35,671 bases of DNA, taken from contig JAKAOS010000007.1 in assembly GCA_021823165.1 (NCBI GenBank), positions 1 through 35,671 of the forward strand, given 5' to 3'. The notes under the pieces were generated by a model that did not search any database, was not told the origin of the DNA, and saw nothing but the letters and a program-made list of their open reading frames with translations. The stretch is from Actinomycetes bacterium (GTDB lineage Bacteria > Actinomycetota > Acidimicrobiia > Acidimicrobiales > JAKAOS01). The first letter of the stretch is position 1. Every line of letters begins with the position of its first letter. Shown piece by piece: positions 14,780 through 22,858 of this stretch. The position numbers and the translations under genes were made by a program.

Positions 14780-16123
14780 TCAGTCGGCCTTTTCGTCCCC
14801 GGGGCCCGCATCCGTCGTCTCGCTGGCCGGGCCAGCACCTTGGCCAGCATCCGGTTCTGGGGCCGGTTGTCTGGGACGGCTGGGTGGTTTGGGTTGGCCA
14901 CCTTTGGGCTTGGGAGGCCCAGGCGGGGGCGGCATGTCGATGCCGAGCATGCCAGCCAGTGCCGGCACGCGGGCCGATAGCTGCTTTGCCTGGGACACAA
15001 GGGCCTCGGGCGCGTCCTTGGGCAGGCCAGCCGGGCGGACGGCCCTTCGCACGGGAGATGCGGCAGTGGCTTCCAGGAGTGCCGCCCAGCGGTCGGGGTC
15101 TGCCTCTGGGCTCATGGCCTCCGAGGTGGCTTCTGCAAGGCGGCTCGACATCTCCGAGGGGAATCTGTCTCCCGGGCTCGGAGGCCGGGCCGAGATGCGA
15201 AGCGCCCTTACCACCCTGCCCTCGGCGAGCAAAGTCTCGATCTCAGCGAGCCAGTCCTCCTTGGCCTTTGCAACCCTTTGTTCCAAAAGGGAGCGCAGGT
15301 TGGCTGCCAGGTCCCGGCTTTCCTCGTCACGTGCAACATCGGCGGCCGAGACGATTGCCCGCAGATCCCGCAGGCTGACCTTGTCGGAGTGCTTGGTCGC
15401 CGCCTCGGCCCGATCGCGCCATGCTGCCGCGTTGAGCTTGGGCAATAGCGACTCCGCCAACGAGATCACCTGGTCTTCGGGCACAGCCGGCGTTCCCTTG
15501 GCGGCGGCCTCGGCGTTTTGCGCCTGGATCGCCTGACGAACGGCGGGGATGCCACCGCGCAGCAGCTGCTCACCTATGGGCTTTTGCTCCTCGGGCAGGC
15601 TGCCAAGAGCGGCACTTCGGTGGGTATTTGCTGGGCTGAGCCTGAACGGGGGAGGAGTGGCGGCCTTGGCGGGCTGGCGCTTGGGAGCAGCTGGTTTGGG
15701 TCCGCCTTGAGGTGCGGACCGCTGTGCCGAAGGAGCCGCCTCCCGGGTGCCCCTGCCGGGGCCGCCCTTGGCATCCCTGCGCGGACGGGCAGGTCGATCG
15801 CCCCGCTCGGGGCGGCGTCCTTCCCGGCGCGGCCGTCCCGCAAGGGTCGTGGTGACGGGCTGGAGCGGTTTGTCGCTCCCCTTGAGCTCCAGGCGGCTTT
15901 CGGGTTGGCGGGTGGCCTTTTGCTTGGGAGGGGTGACGCTCAGGAGGGCGATGCCATCTATGCCGAAATCGGCTTCGGCCCTCACCACGTCACCGACCTT
16001 GACGCCTTCGTAAAGGCGCTCCGCGCTCACGGTGCCGCGTGGCTCTCGGGCACCTACGGCCCTCCAGGTCCACAAGCCCTGTTCGTTGTTACTGGTCAAT
16101 TCGACTTCGATGCGTCGGGACAT
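14780..16123 (-). CDS. Uncharacterised 447-aa protein with small N-terminal beta domain and helical C-terminal domain
   Basis: The order of parts is as follows. Residues 1-66 form a strand-rich domain (SRRIEVELTS, LWTWRAVGAREPRG, LYEGVKVGDVVRAEADF) that looks like a small beta barrel of the OB or cold-shock type. A long Arg/Pro/Gly/Ala-rich basic linker follows (about 67-165). A helical domain (about 170-395) contains LAANLRSLLEQRVAKAKEDWLAEIETLLAEGRVVRALRISARPP. The tail is Pro-rich and acidic. The basic linker next to a barrel suggests nucleic-acid binding, but that is inference. I do not recognise a named family. ATG 16123 lies 7 bases after a TAGTTT hexamer on the - strand. It lies 69 bases downstream of fabI, which has its own -10-like element. 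Confidence 0.72.
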   Translation of the reverse strand: MSRRIEVELTSNNEQGLWTWRAVGAREPRGTVSAERLYEGVKVGDVVRAEADFGIDGIALLSVTPPKQKATRQPESRLELKGSDKPLQPVTTTLAGRPRREGRRPERGDRPARPRRDAKGGPGRGTREAAPSAQRSAPQGGPKPAAPKRQPAKAATPPPFRLSPANTHRSAALGSLPEEQKPIGEQLLRGGIPAVRQAIQAQNAEAAAKGTPAVPEDQVISLAESLLPKLNAAAWRDRAEAATKHSDKVSLRDLRAIVSAADVARDEESRDLAANLRSLLEQRVAKAKEDWLAEIETLLAEGRVVRALRISARPPSPGDRFPSEMSSRLAEATSEAMSPEADPDRWAALLEATAASPVRRAVRPAGLPKDAPEALVSQAKQLSARVPALAGMLGIDMPPPPGPPKPKGGQPKPPSRPRQPAPEPDAGQGAGPASETTDAGPGDEKAD

Positions 16124-16130
16124 CGCTTCG

Positions 16131-16136
16131 AAACTA
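16131..16136 (-). promoter_or_regulatory. TAGTTT -10-like element of the 447-aa gene
   Basis: TAGTTT (16136-16131, - strand) is separated from ATG 16123 by 7 bases, and no ribosome site is seen. Confidence 0.35.
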
Positions 16137-16192
16137 CATCGGAGCCGGTCCTCTACCGTCCCTACGGCGGGAGAGGTTCTCGACGAAGGCCG

Positions 16193-16966
16193 TTATGCCC
16201 CTATTGCGTGAAAGCCGCCATCCACGTGAAGGATCTCCCCGGTGGTCGAGGGCATCCAGTCGGACAGCAGGGCAACGGTGGTTCGTGCGACAGCTTCGGA
16301 ACTGGTCGGATCCCAGCCCAGAGGGGCCCTTTGTGACCAGGTGTCTTCGAAGCCGGAAAAAGCCGGGATCGCCTTGGCCGCTACCGTCCGGACGGGGCCG
16401 GCGGCGACGAGGTTGACCCTGATGCCCTCCCCGCCCACGTCGCGGGCGAGATAGCGGGAAAGGGACTCCAGGGCGGCCTTGGCGACCCCCATCCAGTCGT
16501 AGGCCGGCCAGGCCATCGAGGCGTCGAAGTCCAGCCCCACCACCGAGGCACCCTGCGCGGCGGCAAGCATCGGGCGGAAGGCCGCAACGAGGGTCTTGAG
16601 GGAGTAGGCGGAGATTTCCAAAGCCTTTGCCACGTCCTGCCACGGGGCCTCGAACATTCCCTTGCCGAGACAGGACTGGGGGGCAAATCCAATGGCATGA
16701 ACCAAGCCGTCGAGGCGGTCCCATTCCCTGCCCAGCTCATTGGCGGCGGCCTCGACCTGGCCGGCAGAGGAGACGTCGATCTCCAGGACCTCGGGCACCG
16801 GGTCCAGCCGCTTGGCGCTGCGCTTTGTCAGCGAAAGGCCCCTCCCGGCACCGCTCAAGACGATCTCGGCACCCTGCCGCTGGGCCAGATTTGCGATGCC
16901 GAACGCGAGAGAGGCGTCGGTGAGCACCCCTGTGACCAGTATCCGCTTACCTTCTAGAAGTCCCAT
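16193..16966 (-). CDS. fabI: Enoyl-[acyl-carrier-protein] reductase (NADH), InhA-type
   Basis: This 257-aa short-chain reductase catalyses the last step of fatty-acid elongation, reducing the trans-2-enoyl chain on ACP with NADH. GLLEGKRILVTGVLTDASLAFGIA is the FabI-type cofactor loop. DFDASMAWPAYDWMGVAKAALES holds the catalytic Tyr156 and Lys163. Both this block and RVNLVAAGPVRTVAAKAI follow mycobacterial InhA more than E. coli FabI. Length is close to InhA (269 aa), slightly short around the substrate loop near 200-215. The start is ATG 16966, with a TATCGT hexamer 10 bases upstream on the - strand (16982-16977). It stands apart from fabG and other FAS-II genes here. Confidence 0.93.
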   Translation of the reverse strand: MGLLEGKRILVTGVLTDASLAFGIANLAQRQGAEIVLSGAGRGLSLTKRSAKRLDPVPEVLEIDVSSAGQVEAAANELGREWDRLDGLVHAIGFAPQSCLGKGMFEAPWQDVAKALEISAYSLKTLVAAFRPMLAAAQGASVVGLDFDASMAWPAYDWMGVAKAALESLSRYLARDVGGEGIRVNLVAAGPVRTVAAKAIPAFSGFEDTWSQRAPLGWDPTSSEAVARTTVALLSDWMPSTTGEILHVDGGFHAIGA

Positions 16967-17380
16967 GGTGCCCTAGACGATAGGGCGAGCCCGAGCCAGT
17001 TGCACGTGAAGCCCGCGATCTCCATTCGTGGCGTTGTCCTGGCTTTCTTGCTCAGCAGCGTTGTGCCCAATCGGCTTGCGGCTGCATTGGAGCCAAAACG
17101 TGGTGAAAGACATGGGTGAGATCGTTGCTTTTCCACCTCGCCCATAAGGGGGTCTGTGGCGAAGAACAGAGCCAGAGCCGCACTACCAGAAGCTGGACCG
17201 GAGGGACCACGAGCCCAATGATTCTCCAGATGGGTACTACCAGACAAGCCGAGGCGGTTGGGTCCCTAGCGGCTGTCCACCTGCCAGCGCTCTGTCGAGG
17301 TGTGCACATAAGGCCATGGCCTAGGCCACCCACGATGAGGCCAGAATCCAAAGCCTGAAAAGAAAGCAGTGACCTGATCG
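16967..17380. other. Non-coding or degenerate gap
   Basis: There are 414 bases between the fabI start and the end of the GGDEF-EAL gene. Short open frames exist on both strands, but none has a recognisable motif or ribosome site. Two overlapping 10-base palindromes lie at 17312-17321 and 17318-17327 (GGCCATGGCC and GGCCTAGGCC). The first bases upstream of fabI carry its -10-like element. The rest could be a decayed gene or a regulatory leader; nothing more can be said. Confidence 0.4.
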
Positions 17381-19897
17381 CTATTGATCACTCACTTTGC
17401 AGCGGGTCGACCGGGAAGCCAGCCACGCCAAAAGCTGGCTCCCCGCCAGCGGTCGGGAAATGTGGAACCCCTGTCCGTAGTGGGCTCCCATCTCGCCGAG
17501 AAGCGTAAATGAGTGTTGGTCCTCTATCCCCTCTGCGACGACGCCCAGGCCGAGTTCCTGGGCCAATGCAATGGTAGATCTCACGATGGCGGTCCCCGGT
17601 GCACTGGTTTCCATCGTGGCGACGAAGGACTTGTCCACCTTCAGCAGTTGCACCGGCATGCTGGAGAGGTGGCTGAGGGAGGAGTATCCGGTCCCGAAAT
17701 CGTCCAGCGCAATGGCTATCCCACGTCTGGCTATTGACTCAAGGGCCTGCACGGTCCGCTCCTGGTCCTCCAGCATGCTTGATTCGGTGAGTTCCAGCAC
17801 CAAAGCAGAGGGGGGCAGGCGGGTTTGGGACAACAGCTCTTCGATACTGGGCAAAAGAAGGGGATCCGCCGCTGCGGCTGCAGACAAATTGACAGCCGTC
17901 CAGCCACCAAAGCCCTGCCGTCTCCAGCTAACCGCCTGGTTGGTGGCTTCTTTCAATACCCATCGGGTCATTTGGCGGATCAGCCCGTCTTTTTCCGCCA
18001 CGGGTATGAACTCCTCGGGGGGGAGCAAACCATAGCGGGGGTGCGGCCATCGCAGCAGGGCCTCTGTGCCAACTACCTCCGAAGTCTGCAAAGAGACGAT
18101 CGGCTGGTAGTGCAGGACCAGCCCATCGGACTCCAGGGCCCGGCGGAGGTCATGGGCGATGAGTAGTTTGCGGGGCAGGGACGAATCGAGCGCTCCGTCG
18201 CAGAACTGGACCGGCGTCTCTGCATAGCGGGCCCGTCGCATGGCTGCCCTTGCCCGCCGGAGCAGCAGTTCGGGCGAACGGCCGTGCTGGGAGGCGAGTG
18301 CAAGGCCCAAGGTCGCCGACACCTCGACGGGCATGCCGTCCAAGCCCCCCCTGCCAATCAAAGTCTCCCGGATTCTTTCCGCCCGTGCCCTTGCGGAGGT
18401 CCGGTCGGGGATGCCGCTCAGGCATATGGCGAAGGTATCGCCATCCAGGCGGGCCATGGGGCCAGACGATGTGGATCGGAGCCTTTCCCCGATGCCGGAC
18501 AACAACAGATCCCCGTAGTAGTGACCCAGGGCCTCGTTGACGTCGTGGAAGCTATGGAGCCCAACTACCACGATGGCCACATCCCCGGCAATCCGGGAGT
18601 CAATCGCTGTCTTGGCTGCATCCAAAAATGCCGTCCGGTTCAAAAGACCGGTGAGAGAGTCGTGACGTGCGGTGTGTTGTCTTTCGCACACCTCGGCCCG
18701 AAGTTCGGAGGTGAGCAGGTGGTTATGCAGAGCGGTTCCGGCTTGATTGGCGAGTATGCGACACAGGCGGGAATCTGTTGCAGAAAAGGAGCCTCCCGCA
18801 TCGCCCTTGTCCAACAGGACAAGCGTTCCGATCCGGCCCGCGGTTGCCGATAGCGGGATGACAAGCATCTCTGCGGCGCCCCAGCGGCGGAGATGCTCCC
18901 GCAGGACGGGGTCCTTGGTCCAGGGCGATATCCGGCGGGTTTCCCCGCAGCCCGCCAGCTGGCTCAGGAGGGGCTGGGAGGCCGCTGGAAGAAGTTCCAC
19001 CGTGGCATTGCGACCCCTACGAGCGCTGGCCACTGCGATGGCCCCGCCTGGCTCGCTTGCCGCCGCCATTGACCGGGAGGCATTGGCCAGCTGTCCCGAA
19101 CAGGTGGCCAGGAGGCTCAGGACATCGCTCCGCCTCTTGCAGCCCTGGAGATTTTCGGAGAACTCCCAGATGAAACGGAGCTTTCGTTTACGGGCCTGCA
19201 GGGCGATAAGGGCCCAGTAGGCGGGGAGGGAGGCAGCGAGTGCCAGGGGAAGCCATTCCCCAGCCGGTTCCCGGCTCAAGACCCAGGCCAGTCCCGCTCC
19301 GCCGGCACCGGCGGCCACGGTGCTGGCAAAGGTGAGGGCGGCGGCGCGCAAGGAGATCTGAAGGGTCGCAAGATGTGGGGCAGCCAAACCGGCCAGCGGA
19401 GTGACGACTTTGGCAACCACGCTGGCCATGACTGCGGCAATCAACTCCCGGGGCACAATGCTCTGGGTGGCTACGGTGGTTGATACAAACACCAAGCTGG
19501 CAGAACCCGATGCAAGCGCGGCCCTTCCCACCAGGACTCCGGCGTGCCCGATGGACTTGCGCCGCACCACGGCGAATCCCAGGGTGCCAGTAACGCAGGA
19601 GAGGACCACATAGGCAGGCGGGAGGGAAATCAGTCCCCACACCAACAGCACATCCCCCAGGTCAATGGCCCCGAAGGGGTGGCCTGGGCGGAACTCGATT
19701 TTGATTTCATAAGCGACCCCAAAGCCAATGGCTAGAAGCCACCAGTAGGGGAGCAGTGGAGAGTGCACCATCTGGGCGCTGGAGAGGCGCGTGGACCAGG
19801 CCAGAGCGAGAATGGCCGCGCCACCCCAGGCGACCGACCGCGCCGGATTGCCTGACGCATACCTACCCTCGGCAACGGAGATTTCCACTCTGTGCAC
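17381..19897 (-). CDS. Membrane-GAF-GGDEF(degenerate)-EAL protein, probable c-di-GMP phosphodiesterase
   Basis: The 838-aa protein has four parts. About 7-8 membrane helices form an N-terminal sensor region (about 20-245). A GAF-like domain follows (about 260-410, MLVIPLSATAGRIGTLVLLD). Then comes a GGDEF domain starting at HDSLTGLLNRTAF, whose signature is altered to D485-G-D-T-F489 (GGDEF expected), so cyclase activity is unlikely. The EAL domain is intact: E612-A-L in TEALLRWPHPRYGLLPPEEFI, NLSAAA, LELTESS, DDFGTGYSSLSHL, LKVDKSFV and AEGIED. This predicts hydrolysis of cyclic di-GMP to pGpG, possibly tuned by GTP binding to the dead GGDEF domain or by a ligand of the membrane or GAF parts. 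The start is GTG 19897; GTG 19888 is an alternative. Confidence 0.92.
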   Translation of the reverse strand: MHRVEISVAEGRYASGNPARSVAWGGAAILALAWSTRLSSAQMVHSPLLPYWWLLAIGFGVAYEIKIEFRPGHPFGAIDLGDVLLVWGLISLPPAYVVLSCVTGTLGFAVVRRKSIGHAGVLVGRAALASGSASLVFVSTTVATQSIVPRELIAAVMASVVAKVVTPLAGLAAPHLATLQISLRAAALTFASTVAAGAGGAGLAWVLSREPAGEWLPLALAASLPAYWALIALQARKRKLRFIWEFSENLQGCKRRSDVLSLLATCSGQLANASRSMAAASEPGGAIAVASARRGRNATVELLPAASQPLLSQLAGCGETRRISPWTKDPVLREHLRRWGAAEMLVIPLSATAGRIGTLVLLDKGDAGGSFSATDSRLCRILANQAGTALHNHLLTSELRAEVCERQHTARHDSLTGLLNRTAFLDAAKTAIDSRIAGDVAIVVVGLHSFHDVNEALGHYYGDLLLSGIGERLRSTSSGPMARLDGDTFAICLSGIPDRTSARARAERIRETLIGRGGLDGMPVEVSATLGLALASQHGRSPELLLRRARAAMRRARYAETPVQFCDGALDSSLPRKLLIAHDLRRALESDGLVLHYQPIVSLQTSEVVGTEALLRWPHPRYGLLPPEEFIPVAEKDGLIRQMTRWVLKEATNQAVSWRRQGFGGWTAVNLSAAAAADPLLLPSIEELLSQTRLPPSALVLELTESSMLEDQERTVQALESIARRGIAIALDDFGTGYSSLSHLSSMPVQLLKVDKSFVATMETSAPGTAIVRSTIALAQELGLGVVAEGIEDQHSFTLLGEMGAHYGQGFHISRPLAGSQLLAWLASRSTRCKVSDQ

Positions 19898-20271
19898 GGG
19901 CCGCCTTCACGCTGGGTCAGGACGGTTGCTTACCGTCACCAGCGTGACAATAGACAAGAACTGACCTGTTGTCACCGGTAATTACCAGTTGCGCAATGTG
20001 GCCTTTCCCGACCAACGGCCTCGGCTGCTCCTTGCATACCAGTTCTATATTATTTGTCCTATTTAGACCTAATCAATATTACTGCCACCCATTCCTTCCT
20101 CCGAGCCGACCTTGGGAACAGACGGTTCGTCCAGGGCGTTGTCCGGATGGAACCAACCCCGCCCAGGGCGGTCGTGGCGCGTTGCTGCCTCTAGCGTGCC
20201 AAGAGGGCGGATTTGCCGGACAGCGGCAGCTACGGATTGGCTGGCACACCCGAGGCGAGGGAAGGTAACCG
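19898..20271. other. Divergent intergenic region with AT-rich promoter island
   Basis: This 374-base gap separates the GGDEF-EAL gene (-) from npdG (+). Most is GC-rich, but about 20041-20085 is strongly AT-rich and holds promoter-like boxes for both directions (listed separately). Both genes would then have leaders of roughly 140-180 bases, unlike the leaderless genes around. No riboswitch fold could be recognised by eye. Confidence 0.5.
20047..20082. promoter_or_regulatory. Interleaved divergent promoters with -35 and -10 boxes
   Basis: On the + strand, TTGTCC (20054-20059) is followed after 17 bases by TATTAC (20077-20082), reading toward npdG. On the - strand, TTGATT (20076-20071) is followed after 18 bases by TAATAT (20052-20047), reading toward the GGDEF-EAL gene. 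The two pairs interlock. They are the best sigma70-like -35/-10 pairs I found in the window. Confidence 0.45.
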
Positions 20272-20940
20272 ATGGACGTAGGCATTATTGGCGGCACCGG
20301 TCCGGCCGGCATGGGCCTCGGGGCGCGTTTGGCCGCAGCGGGCTTGACGGTGGGGATCGGGTCCAGGGACTCCAGCCGAGCCGAGTCTGCCGTGAGGGAT
20401 TTGAAAGAGCGTTGGCCCGGCCGTTCGTTGCAGATGACCGGCGCGGGGAATGAGGCGGTCGCTGGTGCCGACATCGTGGTGGTTGCCACGCCCTGGGATG
20501 GCGCGGTGTCGACAGTGGAAAGCCTCGCCGGAGCGCTGGAGTCCAAGGTGGTCATCTCAATGGCGAACGCAATGGTGCGCCAGGGGAAGGAGATGCACCC
20601 CATGATGGTGGCCCGGGGATCTGTTGCTCAGGCGGTCGCCGCCGCCGTGCCCGGGGCTCTTGTGGCAGGTGCATTCCATCACCTCCCGGCCCGGGGACTT
20701 GCCAATCTCGATGAGCAGATGGATGCCGACGTGTTGATCTGTGCCGATGACCCGGTGGCCCTTGCCTCCACCTCTCGCCTCGTGCGGGAAATCCCGGGTC
20801 TGCGCCCCCTGGAGGCGGGCAGCCTGGCGATAGCGGGTGCGGTGGAATCATTCACTGCCGTCTTGGTGTCGGTGAATATCCGCTACAAGGCACACAGCGT
20901 GCCGGTGCTGGGTGGCATCAGGGGAGGTGAGCCAGTTTGA
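20272..20940 (+). CDS. npdG: NADPH:F420 oxidoreductase-like (F420-dependent NADP reductase)
   Basis: This 222-aa protein has an N-terminal Rossmann motif VGIIGGTGPAGMGLGARLA (3-21) and the phosphate-binding SRDSSRAES following strand 2, which favours NADPH. IVVVATPWDGAVS, VISMANAMVRQG and AVPGALVAGAFHHLPA are characteristic of the Fno/NpdG family, which moves hydride between NADPH and the deazaflavin F420. Length fits the archaeal and actinobacterial enzymes (about 212-230 aa). It implies that the organism makes or uses F420. ATG 20272 follows AAGG at a suitable distance. Its stop overlaps the start of the mshC-like gene (TTGA). Confidence 0.88.
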   Translation: MDVGIIGGTGPAGMGLGARLAAAGLTVGIGSRDSSRAESAVRDLKERWPGRSLQMTGAGNEAVAGADIVVVATPWDGAVSTVESLAGALESKVVISMANAMVRQGKEMHPMMVARGSVAQAVAAAVPGALVAGAFHHLPARGLANLDEQMDADVLICADDPVALASTSRLVREIPGLRPLEAGSLAIAGAVESFTAVLVSVNIRYKAHSVPVLGGIRGGEPV

Positions 20941-22070
20941 ACCCCCAACCTGGCGGACCCATGGTGCTGTGGGAGACCTCAAAGGGCGCCAAGGTTCCCT
21001 TTGAACCCGGTCCGGTGGTCCGCATGTATACCTGCGGTATTACGCCATATGACGCCGCCCACCTCGGGCACGCCGCCACGTACCTCATCTATGACGTGCT
21101 CCAGCGCCGCCTGAGGGATCGTGGGCATTTGACCAGATGCGTGCGAAATGTGACCGACGTCGATGACGACATACTCCGCAGGGCGCGGGAGCTGGGGGTT
21201 CACTTCTTGGACCTTGCGGCCGAGGAGATGTCGCATTTCGACGCCGACATGACGGCCCTTGGCCTGCTGCCGGCCTGGAGCGAGCCCAGGGCGACCTCGG
21301 CGATCCCCGACATCTTGGGCTTCATTGGTGAAGCGGTGGAAAAGGGCTACGCCTACCAGGCCGGGGGAAGCGTCTATTTCTCGGTGGACCACTTCGAACG
21401 CTTTGGCCAGGTTTCCAACCTGGATAAAAAAACGATGCTCGAGCTTGCCGCGGATCGGGGCGGTCACCCAGAGGATCCGAACAAGTCCAATCCGCTGGAT
21501 TTTGTGCTTTGGCAACCCTCCGAGGCAGGCGAACCGGCCTGGGAGTCCCGATGGGGGCAGGGAAGGCCGGGATGGCACATCGAGTGCTCAGCACTGGCAC
21601 TGCGGGAGTTGGGCACCACCGTTGATCTCCACGGAGGCGGATCGGACCTCATCTTTCCCCACCACGAATGCGAGGCGGCCCAGTCCGAGGCGGTGACGGG
21701 GGAGAGGTTCGTAAAGCACTGGATGCATGTGGGGATGGTCCGCCTGGACGGCGAGAAGATGTCCAAGTCCCTCGGCAATCTGGTCTTCGTGCGGGATCTC
21801 ATAAAGGAGTGGGAACCTGCGGTGGTGCGCTTGGCTGTTCTGTCGCATCACTACAGGGAGTCTTGGGACTTTCGCCCAGAGTTGCTTGCAGAGGCAGAGG
21901 AGCGGCTAAGCCTCTGGCGTAGCACCGGCCATGGCGAGGGAGCACTTCAGGAGGCCCGAGCGGCGCTGGACGATGACCTGGACACCCCCCGCTGTCTCGG
22001 TGTCATAGATGAAGCCGCCTCGGCCGGCCAGGGAGTGTCCAAGTCTGCAGCCCTGCTGGGCGTCTTTTAG
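20937..22070 (+). CDS. mshC: MshC-like L-cysteine:1D-myo-inosityl 2-amino-2-deoxy-alpha-D-glucopyranoside ligase
   Basis: This 377-aa protein belongs to the class I cysteinyl-tRNA synthetase fold but carries MshC-type motifs. MYTCGITPYDAAHLGHAATY (30-49) is the MshC form of the first zinc/ATP block, where true CysS reads CGPTVYDxxHIGN. HVGMVRLDGEKMSKSLGNLVFV holds KMSKS at 274-278. Zinc ligands are Cys33, the Cys of WHIECSALAL and His of FPHHECE. The C-terminal anticodon domain of CysS is absent, as in MshC. The enzyme attaches cysteine to glucosaminyl-inositol in mycothiol synthesis. The TTG start overlaps the npdG stop. No other mycothiol genes are in the window, so a second CysS-like role cannot be fully ruled out. 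Confidence 0.88.
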   Translation: MNPQPGGPMVLWETSKGAKVPFEPGPVVRMYTCGITPYDAAHLGHAATYLIYDVLQRRLRDRGHLTRCVRNVTDVDDDILRRARELGVHFLDLAAEEMSHFDADMTALGLLPAWSEPRATSAIPDILGFIGEAVEKGYAYQAGGSVYFSVDHFERFGQVSNLDKKTMLELAADRGGHPEDPNKSNPLDFVLWQPSEAGEPAWESRWGQGRPGWHIECSALALRELGTTVDLHGGGSDLIFPHHECEAAQSEAVTGERFVKHWMHVGMVRLDGEKMSKSLGNLVFVRDLIKEWEPAVVRLAVLSHHYRESWDFRPELLAEAEERLSLWRSTGHGEGALQEARAALDDDLDTPRCLGVIDEAASAGQGVSKSAALLGVF

Positions 22071-22103
22071 GTTTCCCCCGCCGCCCCGGCAACGGTCGGG
22101 CGA

Positions 22104-22790
22104 TCAGCTCAGCAGGAGTTCGGCCACGCTCTGGGCATCGGAGAGGTCATTGGCGACCCAGTCGGCTCCGAGGGGGAGGAGCTGATCCAGGGTGTAGCCA
22201 CCGGTTGCGACCAGGAGGCATTTTGCCCCGCCCGCCCTGGCGCACTCCAGATCCCTTGGCGTGTCGCCGATTACCCACACCGTGTCGGCCTCGGTGTCTC
22301 TCAAAGAGCGCATGCGCTCGATGCTCAGGGGGACCAAGCGATTGCGATCGGGATGGTCGCTTCCGAAGGCACCGACCTCTAGGTCGATGAAGGCCGAAAG
22401 CCCGAATGCCTCCAGTTTGGTTTGGGCATTGGGCTTGATGTTCCCCGTGCAGGTGCTCTGGAGAACCTTCTCGTGTTCGTCCAGGCGCTTCAGTAGCTCC
22501 AAGATCCCGGGAAGCACATGTCCGACCCGTCTGAGTTCGGCCTCTGCCTGCAACAGCGCGACCTGCAGTTCGGCAAGCACTTTGGGCAAAAGCTCGTCTG
22601 CTTGAGCCACCCCCAGGGCCTCCAGCCACTCCATGGCAATCTGTGGGTCGGTCTTGCCCGCCATTGGGATGCGGGAGGTAATCGAAGAGCCGGTCACAGT
22701 TTGGATCGCTTGTTCGAAGCTTGCGGCACCGACACCGTTGGAGCGGATCAGGGTCCCATCTATGTCCCACAGGACCGCCGTCGTTGCCAT
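22104..22790 (-). CDS. HAD-superfamily hydrolase (phosphoglycolate phosphatase-like)
   Basis: This 228-aa protein has the haloacid dehalogenase motifs in order: motif I WDIDGTL with nucleophile Asp9 and acid Asp11, motif II STCTGN near residue 113, a lysine region (RLVPLSIERM), and motif IV WVIGDTPRDLECARAGGAK. A helical cap lies between motifs I and II (subclass I), as in phosphoglycolate phosphatase and beta-phosphoglucomutase. The substrate is not predictable. A TATGGT hexamer lies 6 bases upstream of ATG 22790 on the - strand, without a ribosome site. It is convergent with mshC and divergent from thrS. Confidence 0.87.
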   Translation of the reverse strand: MATTAVLWDIDGTLIRSNGVGAASFEQAIQTVTGSSITSRIPMAGKTDPQIAMEWLEALGVAQADELLPKVLAELQVALLQAEAELRRVGHVLPGILELLKRLDEHEKVLQSTCTGNIKPNAQTKLEAFGLSAFIDLEVGAFGSDHPDRNRLVPLSIERMRSLRDTEADTVWVIGDTPRDLECARAGGAKCLLVATGGYTLDQLLPLGADWVANDLSDAQSVAELLLS

Positions 22791-22796
22791 GCAACG

Positions 22797-22802
22797 ACCA
22801 TA
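22797..22802 (-). promoter_or_regulatory. TATGGT -10-like element of the HAD gene
   Basis: TATGGT (22802-22797, - strand) lies 6 bases before ATG 22790, in the leaderless spacing seen throughout this window. Confidence 0.4.
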
Positions 22803-22845
22803 GGAGTCTCCGGGTACAACCAGGCAGGGAAGTCCTTTGCCCGAT

Positions 22846-22851
22846 TAGCCT
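22846..22851 (+). promoter_or_regulatory. TAGCCT -10-like element upstream of thrS
   Basis: TAGCCT lies 7 bases before ATG 22859, the same distance as in other leaderless starts here. That ATG is not in the thrS frame; it opens the 24-codon leader ORF. Confidence 0.4.
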
Positions 22852-22858
22852 CACGGCG

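Noticed and set aside
15518-16336. Open frame of 272 codons on the + strand opposite the 447-aa gene and the end of fabI
   Set aside because: It has no motif and spans two genes on the other strand; long antisense frames are expected at this GC content.
16967-17380. Short frames of 80-99 codons in the gap upstream of fabI
   Set aside because: They occur on both strands without ribosome sites, motifs or usual codon bias; none is credible as a gene.
20937-22070. Ordinary cysteinyl-tRNA synthetase
   Set aside because: CGITPYDAAHLGHAATY and the missing anticodon domain are those of MshC. I kept mshC but noted the residual doubt in the entry.
22082-22102. Bidirectional terminator between mshC and the HAD gene
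   Set aside because: Only a 5-bp CGCCC/GGGCG stem with a mismatch inside and no T-tract; too weak to list.
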